The position numbers were made by a program, and so were the translations under genes. From JBCBEX01 sp038528235 (GTDB lineage Bacteria; Bacteroidota; Rhodothermia; Rhodothermales; Rubricoccaceae), in assembly GCA_038528235.1 (NCBI GenBank), contig JBCBEX010000007.1, forward strand, positions 26,047-90,046: a DNA stretch of 64,000 nucleotides, read 5' to 3'. Shown here one piece after another: positions 27,465-36,537 of the stretch. The notes beneath the pieces are model-generated. The model was not told the DNA's origin, searched no databases, and saw nothing but the letters and a program-made list of their open reading frames with translations. Every line of letters begins with the position of its first letter. Position 1 is the first letter of the stretch.

Positions 27465-30041
27465 CTACAATGTGAAGTTGAGCGTGACCGTGACGTTGCG
27501 CCCGAAGCCGTTGCGACGGCGGCTGGCGAAGATCGGCCCCACCTGCCGCTGCGAGATCGCCGGGATGTAGGTCTCGTTGAGCAGGTTGAGGAACTGCACG
27601 CTCAGCCGCGCGCCCACGTCCCCGAAGAGGTCATCTGGGAAGACATAGGTGACGCCCGCGTCGACGGTCGTGTAGCCGCGCAGCACGTAGGCGTCGGCAC
27701 GGGACGGGTCGCCCGCCATCGTCGTGTCGGTTACGCCGTTCTTGTCTTCGTCGAGGAGGAAGGTGAAAGCGCGCGTCCGGTTGTTGAGGGTGTAGACCTC
27801 CGCGTTGAACGAAAGGCCGTCCACCATTGGCAGGGCGTACGAGGCGCGGAGCGTCGTCGTGAGCGGGATCGTCTCCACCGTCGAGGCCGGCCGGAAGGTG
27901 CCGTCGTCCTCGTCAAGGAGGCCCGCGTCGATGAGCTCCTGCGGCGGCTGCGGTTTGAGGTCCGTCTCGGTGACCGAAACGTCCGCTCCGACGCGGAGCC
28001 CTGCCGCCGGGACCGCGTCGACGCTCACTTCGAAGCCGTAGTTGCGTTGCGGGGCCTGGATGCGCTCGCCCTGGCCCGTTGACGAATTGAAGCGGATCTG
28101 CGAGGCGTCCTCAGAGAAGGCGAAGAAGCCCGCGACGCCATACGCGAAGTTGTCCCCAACCTGGCCACGCACGCCGAAGTCGAGGCTGTTCACGATCTGC
28201 GGCGAGACGATCTCGTCGCCCTGGATCGGGATGCCCGGGTCGACGTTCACGACAAGGAAGGCGAGGCTAGGCAGCGAGAAGCCCTGCGCGAAGTTGGCAT
28301 AGAGCGTCGTCTGCGGGACGACTTCGTAGGCCGCGCCGAGGTTGAGCGACAGGCCCGCGTTGTAGCCCGAGCCACCGGGGCGCTGCACGCCGGGCTCCAC
28401 GCGCGTGAACGTGGGCGTGAACGGGAGGATATCGAACGCGATCATGTCGTAGCGCGCGCCCGCGGTCAGGCGGAGCGCCTCGATGGGATCGTAGTCGGCC
28501 TGGACGAAGAGGCCGCCGCTGGTGAGCTCCGACGGAGCCCCCTGGTCCTGGATGCCGAGCGACGCATCGAAGCGGTTCTCGCGGTCGAACGGCTCATCGC
28601 TGGAGATCGTGACCGGCGTCGAGTCCTCGGCGTAGAGAATGTCGCCGCCGCCGGTCACCACGACCTGCTCGCCGATGGGCCGGACATACTCGGCGCGGGC
28701 ACCGTACTGCGTCGCGGCCGTGCTCGTCTGGAAGAGGCCGGGCCACGAGTCCGGGAAGGTCCCCCCGTTGCGCTGGAGGAACGGGCGGATATCGGAGCCG
28801 CTCTGCTGGAAGTTGAGGTCGAAGAGGTAGGCCTGCACGGTGAGCGCGCCGCCGCCGAGCGCCGTGTTCTCGTAGGTCGCGTTGAGCGCCGTGTATTCCT
28901 GGCTGATCGGGTTGTCGTAGCTGAAGGCCGTCTCGACCTCCTGGCCGATGGCGGCTGAGCCCTCGGGGTCGGCCGTCACGTCGTCTTCCCGCACAACGGG
29001 CTCGAAGAAGAGGTCGTTGGGCTCGGCGTAGGTCCGGTTGAGCGAGACCTGCACCCGCTGCGACGGGGTGATGTTGTAGCCCACTTTGGCGAAGAAGGCG
29101 AAGTCGTCGTAGGCCGACGTGCGGTTGGGCGCGATCCGCTCGCCATCAGGCCGGAACTGGCCGTTGGTCCGCTCGGCAGACCCACTGATCACGTAGGTGA
29201 GCTTGTTGTCGATAACGGTGCCCGAGACTGTCAGCGCCGAGCGTAGGTCGATGGCATCGCCGTCGAGCACGGCCCCGTCCACGAGGTAGTTGCGCGAGAA
29301 GAGGTTGAGGTCCACCGCGAGCGGCTGCTCGCTCGCCTCCTTGGTGAAGAACTGGATCACGCCGCCGGGAGCCCCGCCGCCGTAGATCGTCGAGGCCCCG
29401 TAGAGCACCTCGATGCGGTCCAGCACGGCCGGGTCGATGTTGCCCAGCACGGCTCCGCGCAGGCCCTCATTGGTTTGGAGTGGGATACCGTCAACGAGGA
29501 AGAGTGGTGCGCGCCCGCGAAGTGTGGCAAGAAATACGTCGTTGCCGACCGAGGGCGGCGTGAAGTTGGGCACGAACTTACCCAGCGTGGCCGAGAGGTC
29601 GGAGGTCTGCTCCGTGTAGAGATCGATGACCTCCTCTTGGACAACCGCGACGGCGCGGGGCGTCTCGGACAAGTCCTCGGCTCGACGCGAAGCCGTCACC
29701 GACACGCCGCTGAGCCCGAGCACGTCGTCGGAGAGGGTGACGGTGACTTCGACTTCGCCTCCGGCTGGAACGCTCACCTCGCGCTCGGCGCGCTGGTAGC
29801 CGACGAGGGTCACGAGCAGCGTCTGCGCGCCTGCGGGAACGCCCCGCACCGCGAAGTCGCCGTCGAGGTCCGAAGCGGCCCCGAGCGTCGAATTGTCGAT
29901 GCGGACGTTTGCGCCAGGCAGCGGCATTCCTTCAGCATCGACGACCTGGCCGATGATGCGGCCCGTCTGGGCTATGCTGTCTGGAGTGAACAGCACACCG
30001 ACGAGCAGCACGCTGAGTAGGAGAACAAGGAAGCGGGACAT
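27465..30041 (-). CDS. TonB-dependent siderophore-type receptor 1
   Basis: 858-residue outer-membrane receptor. Signal peptide (ending DSIA-QT), carboxypeptidase-regulatory-like domain (about 27-110: IIGQVVDAEGMPLPGANVRI, LLVTLVGYQRAE), plug (about 120-240: VTASRRAEDLSETPRAVAVV, LRGRAPLFLVDGIPL, IEVLYGASTIYGGGAPGGVI) and barrel ending VTVTLNFTL. The plug and compact barrel size match ferric-siderophore receptors rather than SusC. It sits directly before a PepSY-TM gene, a standard pairing for ferric-siderophore import and reduction. No FecI/FecR-type signalling pair is present, so regulation is probably through the metal-type box upstream of the row. Confidence 0.85.
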   Translation of the reverse strand: MSRFLVLLLSVLLVGVLFTPDSIAQTGRIIGQVVDAEGMPLPGANVRIDNSTLGAASDLDGDFAVRGVPAGAQTLLVTLVGYQRAEREVSVPAGGEVEVTVTLSDDVLGLSGVSVTASRRAEDLSETPRAVAVVQEEVIDLYTEQTSDLSATLGKFVPNFTPPSVGNDVFLATLRGRAPLFLVDGIPLQTNEGLRGAVLGNIDPAVLDRIEVLYGASTIYGGGAPGGVIQFFTKEASEQPLAVDLNLFSRNYLVDGAVLDGDAIDLRSALTVSGTVIDNKLTYVISGSAERTNGQFRPDGERIAPNRTSAYDDFAFFAKVGYNITPSQRVQVSLNRTYAEPNDLFFEPVVREDDVTADPEGSAAIGQEVETAFSYDNPISQEYTALNATYENTALGGGALTVQAYLFDLNFQQSGSDIRPFLQRNGGTFPDSWPGLFQTSTAATQYGARAEYVRPIGEQVVVTGGGDILYAEDSTPVTISSDEPFDRENRFDASLGIQDQGAPSELTSGGLFVQADYDPIEALRLTAGARYDMIAFDILPFTPTFTRVEPGVQRPGGSGYNAGLSLNLGAAYEVVPQTTLYANFAQGFSLPSLAFLVVNVDPGIPIQGDEIVSPQIVNSLDFGVRGQVGDNFAYGVAGFFAFSEDASQIRFNSSTGQGERIQAPQRNYGFEVSVDAVPAAGLRVGADVSVTETDLKPQPPQELIDAGLLDEDDGTFRPASTVETIPLTTTLRASYALPMVDGLSFNAEVYTLNNRTRAFTFLLDEDKNGVTDTTMAGDPSRADAYVLRGYTTVDAGVTYVFPDDLFGDVGARLSVQFLNLLNETYIPAISQRQVGPIFASRRRNGFGRNVTVTLNFTL

Positions 30042-30138
30042 GGGGAAGAGCAGGGTGGAGTGAGAGAAGACGAGGCCGAAGCCTCAGAGGGTGAGGGGCC
30101 CGATGGCGGGCTCCCTCGGAGGGAATCGAGCGCAGGCC

Positions 30139-30594
30139 TCACCGGTCGGGTGGCAGGAAGGAGACGGGCCAGGTCGTCCGCGAGGCCGAGACCCGCACGA
30201 GATGGAACACCGCGCCAGACTGCTCGGCACGCAGGGGCACACGCAGCGGCGCATAGCCGGGGGACACGACCGTGACGACCGTCGCCTGTGCGTTCGGCAC
30301 ACGCAGACGGAAGCGCCCCGACGCATCGACGCGGACCACGCGGGCAGCTCCCTCTGCACGCACGGCTGCGCGGGCGAGCGGCCAGCCGGACTCGGCGTCC
30401 ACCACCTGCCCAGACACGGTGCGGTGGAGCGGCGGCCTCGCGCTCTGCGCTGCGGCGGTCGTAGCTACGGCGGTCGTATCCGCCTGCAACGGCACGGCAG
30501 CAGGCGGCTGTTGGGCCGCGCTCTCGGCTGCGCCCAGTGTCAGGCCGCACACGGCCACGGCAACCACGGCCCAGCGAGGGCATCGGCTTCGCAT
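30139..30594 (-). CDS. Stand-alone carboxypeptidase-regulatory-like domain protein
   Basis: 151-residue exported protein from the ATG at 30594: basic N-terminus, signal peptide ending AESAAA/AQQ, an Ala/Thr/Pro-rich linker, then a single CarboxypepD_reg-like beta-sandwich (about 60-130: RTVSGQVVDAESGWPLARAAV, VDASGRFRLRVP, VVTVVSPGYAPL). This domain normally forms the N-terminal extension of TonB receptors, yet here it stands alone with no plug or barrel, 97 bp before the TonB-receptor gene. It may be a periplasmic accessory to that receptor, or a relic of domain duplication. Confidence 0.6.
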   Translation of the reverse strand: MRSRCPRWAVVAVAVCGLTLGAAESAAQQPPAAVPLQADTTAVATTAAAQSARPPLHRTVSGQVVDAESGWPLARAAVRAEGAARVVRVDASGRFRLRVPNAQATVVTVVSPGYAPLRVPLRAEQSGAVFHLVRVSASRTTWPVSFLPPDR

Positions 30595-30633
30595 TCGGTG
30601 GAGAGACAGACACATAGGACCGCATTGGTAGGG

Positions 30634-30999
30634 TTAGTCCTGCGGGGACGAACTCGCGGTATCCGTGCCGAGGGTGTCCTCGATCAGCGCGTCGAGGTCG
30701 AGCATCGCGACGGCCCCCTGCACCAGTTCGCGCAGTTCCACGATCTCGTCGTGCGAGAACACCAGGCCCACCTCGCCGCTCGGCGTGTGGAGGTGGTAGC
30801 ACCGGTCGCCGAGGTGAAAGCGCGGGTCTCGCTGGGGCTGTAGCCCGTCAAGGATCCGCCGCAGCACACGCAGGCCCTGCGGGTCGTTGGCGAGCACCAC
30901 CGGCCCAAAGGCCACGTGGTAGTGGGGGCACGACGCGCATCGAAACACGACGCCGTTTTCGGTCTGGAAGAGGGGTTTGAAGACACCAGAGCAGTTCAT
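30634..30999 (-). CDS. Small CxxC protein B (tandem paralogue)
   Basis: 121-residue soluble protein if started at ATG 30999; an ATG at 31041 would overlap the previous gene by 29 bp. The start was chosen because it aligns with the neighbouring paralogue. Near residue 22 lies FRCASCPHYHVAFGPVVL, a CxxC motif with a following His and an FG turn, like a small metal- or heme-binding site. The rest is alpha/beta, with VLRRILDGL and an acidic C-terminus (DLDALIEDTL). The paralogue at 31013-31339 has CGCCDHLEVVF. I suspect a DUF6686-type Bacteroidota family but cannot confirm it. Located in the island's TonB row. Confidence 0.6.
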   Translation of the reverse strand: MNCSGVFKPLFQTENGVVFRCASCPHYHVAFGPVVLANDPQGLRVLRRILDGLQPQRDPRFHLGDRCYHLHTPSGEVGLVFSHDEIVELRELVQGAVAMLDLDALIEDTLGTDTASSSPQD

Positions 31000-31012
31000 G
31001 ACAGCAGGCGGA

Positions 31013-31339
31013 TCAGGAGAGCGTGTCGGCGAGGAGGTCATCGAGTTCGAGCATGGCAGCGGTCCCGGCGAGGAGATCCTGCCATTCGCGGAGCGCCTCG
31101 CACTCCAGCAGCAGGCGCACTTGCACGGGAGCTTCGGGTGGCGTCACCCGCACCACCCCCAGGCTGCCGACTTCCCAGCGCTCGGTCGAGACCGAGGTCG
31201 CCTCGCGGTACAGCGTGCCGAGGTCTTCGGGGTGGAGGCGGACGTGCGTCTGCCGAAACACCACTTCGAGGTGGTCGCAGCAGCCGCAGCGGAGGACGTG
31301 GCCCTGTGAAGTGTGGTAGAGGGTTTTAGACTTGGCCAT
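31013..31339 (-). CDS. Small CxxC protein A (tandem paralogue)
   Basis: 108-residue soluble protein from ATG 31339 (an in-frame upstream ATG at 31375 would add 12 residues with no family match). It begins MAKSKTLYHTSQGHVLRCGCCDHLEVVF, with CxCC near residue 18, and ends in the same acidic helix as its neighbour (AAMLELDDLLADTL). It clearly shares fold and motif spacing with the protein encoded next door at 30634-30999, so the pair is a tandem duplication. The cysteines suggest metal binding. Encoded between a methyltransferase gene and the paralogue in the island's TonB row. Confidence 0.6.
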   Translation of the reverse strand: MAKSKTLYHTSQGHVLRCGCCDHLEVVFRQTHVRLHPEDLGTLYREATSVSTERWEVGSLGVVRVTPPEAPVQVRLLLECEALREWQDLLAGTAAMLELDDLLADTLS

Positions 31340-31407
31340 GCGATGAGGACGTAAGAGGAAAAAAAGAGGAGGCAAAGAGGGCTCAGGAGACCTCGACCAT
31401 CAGCGGC

Positions 31408-32298
31408 TCAAGGCGTACTAGATGGCCCAGTTGGCCTGTCGTGCAGGCGCAGGTGCACGAGGGTGCCCATGTAGAGGTCGCGGAGCGGCTCGATGAGGCT
31501 GAGCAGCCCGAGGAGCCGCCACCGCATCCGAAACCCCTGCGTGTAGTCGCGCCGCACGACCACCTCCAGGCGTGGGTGCCAGTCCTCCACCTCGTAGACG
31601 CGGTCGAAGTCGAGGTGCCACGGCATCGGCGGCATCGTGAAGCCTCCGAACTCCGCTTCGCCCAGCAGGGCGCGCTCGGAGAGGCGCTCGGGGATCACGT
31701 CGAACGCGATCTCAGCCGTGCTGAAGCGGTCCGCAAGCGTGCATAGGAGGCCGCGCACCTCGTCCGGCTTGAAGAACATGAGCAGCCCGGCCGCGACGAA
31801 GAAGGTGGGCGCGTCGGCGTCGAGGTCGTCCATCCACGCCGTGTCGAAGGCGGACGCGGCGATCATCCGGTGGCGCGGGCTCTCCTTGAAGAAGTGGCGC
31901 CGCAACGCGATTACCTCGGGCACGTCGAGGTCCACCCACGTCGCCTCGCCGTTGTCCAGCCGCGCCGACTGCGTGCCGAGCCCCACACCGAGGTTGACGA
32001 CCGTGGCCTTCGGGTGACGCCCCAAAAAGCTCTGTAGCCACTCGTCCATGACGCAGGCCCGGATCGAGTGGGTGATGCGCCCCTCGCCGAACTGCGCGAA
32101 GTCGTAGTCGATCTGCGCGACCATCTTCTCGGCCTTTCGGTCGATCAGGATGGGGTTGTCGCGGCCCGACTCCACGGCGCGGTTGTAGAGCGTCATGAGC
32201 AGCGTCTCAGGGACGCCGCCGAGATCCGCGACAGAGACTAGGTCAGGCGTTGCGCGCGACGGCGCAGAGCGTGTTGAAACGGAAGGCGGCATGATCAT
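31408..32298 (-). CDS. Class I SAM-dependent methyltransferase (LCM/PPM1-like)
   Basis: 296-residue methyltransferase of the leucine-carboxyl-methyltransferase/TcmP-like family. The first 70 residues form the family N-cap (ETLLMTLYNRAVESGRDNPIL, FAQFGEGRITHSIRACVMD). The SAM site is TVVNLGVGLGTQSARLDNG, followed by VDLDVPEVIALRRHF and the FFVAAGLLMFF strand. Such enzymes O-methylate carboxylates or phenols of small molecules. In this operon it stands between TonB receptor 2 (27 bp upstream) and the small CxxC genes. Possible modification of a siderophore is inference only. Confidence 0.75.
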   Translation of the reverse strand: MIMPPSVSTRSAPSRATPDLVSVADLGGVPETLLMTLYNRAVESGRDNPILIDRKAEKMVAQIDYDFAQFGEGRITHSIRACVMDEWLQSFLGRHPKATVVNLGVGLGTQSARLDNGEATWVDLDVPEVIALRRHFFKESPRHRMIAASAFDTAWMDDLDADAPTFFVAAGLLMFFKPDEVRGLLCTLADRFSTAEIAFDVIPERLSERALLGEAEFGGFTMPPMPWHLDFDRVYEVEDWHPRLEVVVRRDYTQGFRMRWRLLGLLSLIEPLRDLYMGTLVHLRLHDRPTGPSSTP

Positions 32299-32325
32299 CG
32301 GAGCGTCCTCGTTGAATCGGCGTAG

Positions 32326-34713
32326 TCAATACGTGAGACGGAGTTCGAGACCGAGGAGGCGCGGGCGGCCCACGGAGGCGAAGGCCTCGGCGCGGCTTGT
32401 GAGGTAGTCCACATCGAACAGGTTGTCGACGAAGGCCGTGACGGCGAGGGTGCCGCGCGTGGTGGACTGGATGACGTAGCCCAGGCGGGCGTTGACGAGC
32501 GTGCGGGCCTCCACCTCGGAGAGCGGCTCGTTGCGCAGCCCTTCGAGGCCGCCGCCAGGGCTGCTGAAATAGGCCCCCGTGTGCGCCACCGTCACGGCCG
32601 CCGACACGCCCGTGGAGGGGACGTAGGACGCGCCGAGCGCCGCCGTGAATGAAGGCGCACTGGGGAAGTCGTTGCCGCTGAAGTCGCCCTCCGCCGTGAC
32701 GAAGTCGTCGAGGCGGGTGCGCAGCCAGCCCGCAGAGCCGTAGACGGTCACGTCGCGGCCGAGCACCAGGCGCGGCTCCACCTCGACGCCCCATGCCGAC
32801 GAGCGCCCGGCGTTGCGCGTGATCGTGAGCGGCGCGCCGCCCAGCGTCGTGTCCTCGACGGCGATCTGCTGGTCGTAGTAGCGGTAGTGGAAGACGGTGG
32901 CGTTGAGCGCGAGCCGCCCACCGAACCACTGCGAGCGGTAGGCGAGGTCGGCGTTCCAGAGCGCCTCGGGGTCGACCTCGTAGACATCGCCGGAACGTGG
33001 CTCGATGTCGGCGTAGCCCGCCCGGAAGCCCCGCGCGACGGTGAGGGCGAGCCGCTGCGTCGGGGTGACGGCGAACGCGAGGCCGCCCTCGGGCAGCAGT
33101 GCCGTGAATTCGGTGTCGACGGCGGTCGTGTCGCCGCGCGTGGCGTCGCCGGGGAACGTGACGATGGTGTCCTCGACACGCGCGCCGAGCAACCGCGCCC
33201 CGGCGAGGAGCGTCCAGCCGCGCCCCAGCCGCAGCCGGGCATCCGCGAACGCCGCGCGCTCCTCCGTGAACCCGTCGCTCTCGATGTCCTGGAAAACCGA
33301 CTCGCCGAGCAGCACCTCGGAGTCGCGGTCGTCGCCGAACCAGCCGTAGAAGAGGCCCAGCGTTCCTGAAAGCCGACCCAGACCCCCGGCGTTTTGGTCG
33401 GGTTGGTAGGCGACGCGCACTTCCTGCGTGAAGCTGTCCTGCGCACGCAACTCGTCGCGGACGAAGTTGGAGCCGGGCGGCGTGAAGATGTCCGTGTCGC
33501 CAGTGGCGCGCGCGCTCAGCGCCTCGATGCGCCAGGACGGCGTGGCCTCGTAGAAGGCCCGCGCGCCGTAGCTGCCGAGCGTCGTCTCGCGAAACTCCAG
33601 GCCGGGCGGGAGGTCGGCGAAGCGCTCGAAGAAGTCGGGGCCGGTGACCTGTGCGCTGCCAGGCTGGTCGAAGCGCTGCCCAGCGCTCAGCGTCACGGTG
33701 AGGCCGTCGAGCACCTTCGGCTCGATGAGCAGCTTCGCGCGGAGGCTGCGGTAGTCGCTGTCGTCGAGGACATCGTTGCGGAACGGCACGCCGGGCGACG
33801 GCTCAGGGTAGCCGATGCCGAACTCGTCGGTCGCCACCTGCGCGCTCACCCGGAACGCGACTTGCCCCGGCACGATGGGGCCGCCCCCTGCAAGCGCAAA
33901 CTCGCGTCCCGATGGTCCTTGGAAGATCGCCTGTGCCCGGCCTGTCCAGTCATAGGTCGGCGCGCGCGTCTCGACCACCACAGCCCCAGCAACCGAGTTG
34001 CGCCCATACACCGTCGACTGCGGCCCGCGCAGCACCTCCACCTGGACCACGTCCCATAGCCCGCGCAGGCCCCGCGTCGTGGCGACGCCCGCCTGCGTGA
34101 CGCCGTCCACCACGAACGACACGGTGCGCGCGGTGTTGATCGGCTGCGTGAGGCCGTCCGAGTTGAGACCGCGCAGCGAGATGCTCTTGCGGTTGTCGGC
34201 CTCCACGAGCGTCACGTTGCCGAGCAGTTCGGCGGCCTCGCGCACATCGTTGACGCCGAACGCCTCCAGGTCGGTGACGGGCAGGACACCCACGCTCGTG
34301 TAGGTGTCGAGGAGCGAGCGGCGCTCCTTCTCCCCGGTCACGACGACGCCCGCGAGCGCCGCCACGTCAGCAATCAGCCGCAGCGTCGTGCGGGTCGTGG
34401 CCTCGGGCTCTACGTTCACCGTCACGCGCAGCGGCTCGAAGCCGACTGCCGTGGCGACGAGCACGACCGTTCCCGGCGCGAGGCTTTCGAGAGCGAAGCG
34501 CCCGTCAGCGTCCGTGGCTGCGCCGGTTGCAGCCTCGTCGATGACCACGTTGGCACCCGGTACCGGCAGCCCCGAGTCTGCCTCGATGACGCGGCCCTCG
34601 ACCCGTCCTCCCGTCTGTGCGAGGGCCACGTCCGCGCACACAGCCGCCAGGCCCGCCACGACGCAAGCGCGGGCGAGGTCAGAGAACCAAAGCAAGGTGG
34701 GCCGGAAACGCAT
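32326..34713 (-). CDS. TonB-dependent siderophore-type receptor 2
   Basis: 795-residue outer-membrane receptor: signal peptide ending ADVALA-QT, a carboxypeptidase-regulatory-like domain (about 37-115: VEGRVIEADSGLPVPGANVV, VLVATAVGFEPL), a plug (about 125-245: VVTGEKERRSLLDTYTSVGV, ISLRGLNSDG, VEVLRGPQSTVYGRNSVAGA) and a barrel ending LLGLELRLTY with a terminal aromatic. The plug strongly resembles FecA/FyuA-like siderophore receptors. Only 4 bp separate it from the preceding FG-GAP gene and 27 bp from the methyltransferase, so all are cotranscribed. Distinct from receptor 1 in sequence, so two ligands are likely. Confidence 0.87.
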   Translation of the reverse strand: MRFRPTLLWFSDLARACVVAGLAAVCADVALAQTGGRVEGRVIEADSGLPVPGANVVIDEAATGAATDADGRFALESLAPGTVVLVATAVGFEPLRVTVNVEPEATTRTTLRLIADVAALAGVVVTGEKERRSLLDTYTSVGVLPVTDLEAFGVNDVREAAELLGNVTLVEADNRKSISLRGLNSDGLTQPINTARTVSFVVDGVTQAGVATTRGLRGLWDVVQVEVLRGPQSTVYGRNSVAGAVVVETRAPTYDWTGRAQAIFQGPSGREFALAGGGPIVPGQVAFRVSAQVATDEFGIGYPEPSPGVPFRNDVLDDSDYRSLRAKLLIEPKVLDGLTVTLSAGQRFDQPGSAQVTGPDFFERFADLPPGLEFRETTLGSYGARAFYEATPSWRIEALSARATGDTDIFTPPGSNFVRDELRAQDSFTQEVRVAYQPDQNAGGLGRLSGTLGLFYGWFGDDRDSEVLLGESVFQDIESDGFTEERAAFADARLRLGRGWTLLAGARLLGARVEDTIVTFPGDATRGDTTAVDTEFTALLPEGGLAFAVTPTQRLALTVARGFRAGYADIEPRSGDVYEVDPEALWNADLAYRSQWFGGRLALNATVFHYRYYDQQIAVEDTTLGGAPLTITRNAGRSSAWGVEVEPRLVLGRDVTVYGSAGWLRTRLDDFVTAEGDFSGNDFPSAPSFTAALGASYVPSTGVSAAVTVAHTGAYFSSPGGGLEGLRNEPLSEVEARTLVNARLGYVIQSTTRGTLAVTAFVDNLFDVDYLTSRAEAFASVGRPRLLGLELRLTY

Positions 34714-34717
34714 CGCC

Positions 34718-36478
34718 CTAGCGCGTCACCGTGAGCGCGCGGGTGACCGCCCCCTGAGCTGTCGTCGCGCGGACGACGTAGAGGCCCGTCGGCAGGTCCT
34801 GCGCATCGAGGCGCAGCGGCGCGGCGGTCGCCGGACCGTCGAGGAGAACGGCGACTTCGCGACCGAGCACGTCGTAGACTACCACGCGCACATCGGAAGC
34901 CGCGCTCACGCGGATAGCGGCCTGGCTCGCGGCCGGGTTCGGATACACCGCCAACGCCAGCGCGCCGTCAAACTCGACCGTCACCTCGACCTCGGGGCTG
35001 TACTCGAACGCGCCGTCGAAGTCGACCTGGCGGAGCCGGAACGTGTGTGTGCCGGGCACGAGCGCGTCGATGCGGTAGGCGTAGGTCTGCAGCTCCGTCG
35101 TCGAGCCGTTGCCTGCCACGAAGTCGACCTCGCCGAACGCCTCGCCCTCGGGCGTGCGGTGCTCGACCGCGAAGCCCGCGTTGTTGGTCTCGGACGCCGT
35201 CGCCCAGTTCAGGACCGCGTCCGCGCCGTCGAGCTGTGCCTCGAAGCCGACAAGTTCGACCGGCAGCGGTGCAGAGGTCTTGCGGAAGAAACCGGTGGTG
35301 CCTACTGCTGTCGTGGAGGCGTCGCGGTCTACGGTGATGAGGTCGAGGTCGCCGTCCTGGTCGGCATCGTCGAGGAGCACATCGCGCGGCGTGAGGCCTG
35401 CCGCGACGAGCGTACCCGGCCCGAACGTGGCGCGGGCGTTGGCCGTCGTGGTCGTGCTCTGATTCTCGTAGAAGGCGAAGCGTGCGCCCGTGAAGGCGGC
35501 GGCCGTCGCGATGTCATCGTCGCCGTCCTGGTCGATGTCGCCCACGGCGAGGTTGCTCACGCCGACCTCGCTGCTCGTGATCGTCACGCGCGCGCCAAAG
35601 CCGCCCGTCCCGTCGCCTGCGTACGCTGCTACGATACCATCTGTCTGCCCCACGGCCACCACGTCGACGTTGGCGTCGCCCGTGACATTGCCGAAGGCCA
35701 CGTCCTGCGCCGAGGTCAGGCTCGCATCGACCGTCACCGTTGAGAAAGCCCCGCTGCCGTCGTTCAGGAAGACCAGCACTTGGCCGCCCGTGGAGGCCAC
35801 CGCCACATCGAGCGCCGTGTCGCCGTTCACGTCGGCGATGGCGGCTCCGCGCACGTCGCGGATGGTGTTGGCCGGGGCCAGGTTGACCGCCGTCCCGAAG
35901 GCCCCCATCCCGTCGCCAGGGTAGTAGACTGCTTGGCCGAGGTTGGTGCCGTCGGAGAAGAAGGCGACCACGTCGAGGTTGTTGTCGCCGTCGAGGTCGG
36001 CGATGTCCACCACGCGCACATCGAAGAGGCCGTCGGCGAGGGTCTGCGTCGCGGCTAGCGAGACGGCGGGGAAGCCCTGGTTGATGTAGGTCGTCACCGA
36101 GCCGGTCGGAAAGCCTGCCTGCCCAGCCAGGGCACCCACCACGACGCCGTCCGGCAGGAAGTCGCCGTTGACGTCCGCGAAGGCGAAGCTCGACAGGGCC
36201 GTGTACGTGCCCACCAGCGCGGGGATAGCGTCAGAGTAGGTCGCTGCGCCCGTCTCGCCGGTCTGGTAGAGGAAGAACGAGAGGAAGCCGTTGTCGGTCG
36301 CGCTGAAGACGTTGCCCTCGGTCGCAATGGCGAGGTCGAGCGTGGGGAGGCCGTCGAGTTCGACGAACTGCGCCTTGACGGCGGGGCCGAGGTCGAAGGT
36401 TTCCTCCTGCTCGAAGGGCTGCGCGAGCGCAGGGGCCGCCAAGGCTAGCAGGAGTAGGAGAAAGAGAGTGCGATGCAT
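34718..36478 (-). CDS. T9SS-sorted FG-GAP/VCBS-repeat protein A
   Basis: 586-residue secreted protein: signal peptide ending APALA-QP, then FG-GAP/VCBS-type repeats spanning about residues 80-400 with Ca-loop-like DxDxDGxxDxxV segments (ADVNGDFLPDGVVVG, ADLDGDNNLDVVAFF, ADVNGDTALDVAVAS, GDIDQDGDDDIATAA, DDADQDGDLDLITVD). A further beta domain follows, then a C-terminal T9SS type A signal (VYPNPAASQAAIRV, VYDVLGREVAVL, TGLYVVRATT). It is a tandem paralogue of 36538-38028 (shared GNVFSATDNGFLSFFLYQTGE region) and sits 4 bp upstream of TonB receptor 2. It is therefore probably a metal-repressed, surface-exposed protein that captures or presents the receptor's ligand; that role is inference. Confidence 0.75.
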   Translation of the reverse strand: MHRTLFLLLLLALAAPALAQPFEQEETFDLGPAVKAQFVELDGLPTLDLAIATEGNVFSATDNGFLSFFLYQTGETGAATYSDAIPALVGTYTALSSFAFADVNGDFLPDGVVVGALAGQAGFPTGSVTTYINQGFPAVSLAATQTLADGLFDVRVVDIADLDGDNNLDVVAFFSDGTNLGQAVYYPGDGMGAFGTAVNLAPANTIRDVRGAAIADVNGDTALDVAVASTGGQVLVFLNDGSGAFSTVTVDASLTSAQDVAFGNVTGDANVDVVAVGQTDGIVAAYAGDGTGGFGARVTITSSEVGVSNLAVGDIDQDGDDDIATAAAFTGARFAFYENQSTTTTANARATFGPGTLVAAGLTPRDVLLDDADQDGDLDLITVDRDASTTAVGTTGFFRKTSAPLPVELVGFEAQLDGADAVLNWATASETNNAGFAVEHRTPEGEAFGEVDFVAGNGSTTELQTYAYRIDALVPGTHTFRLRQVDFDGAFEYSPEVEVTVEFDGALALAVYPNPAASQAAIRVSAASDVRVVVYDVLGREVAVLLDGPATAAPLRLDAQDLPTGLYVVRATTAQGAVTRALTVTR

Positions 36479-36537
36479 CGAGAGAGCGCCGGGGGCGAGC
36501 GGGTGGAGTGAGTGCAGGAGCGGAGAGCGTCGGAGAG

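Noticed and set aside
22888..34713. A siderophore biosynthesis cluster
   Set aside because: MFS, methyltransferase and hydrolase genes are present, but there is no NRPS, PKS, NIS synthetase or carrier protein gene, so the set is uptake only.
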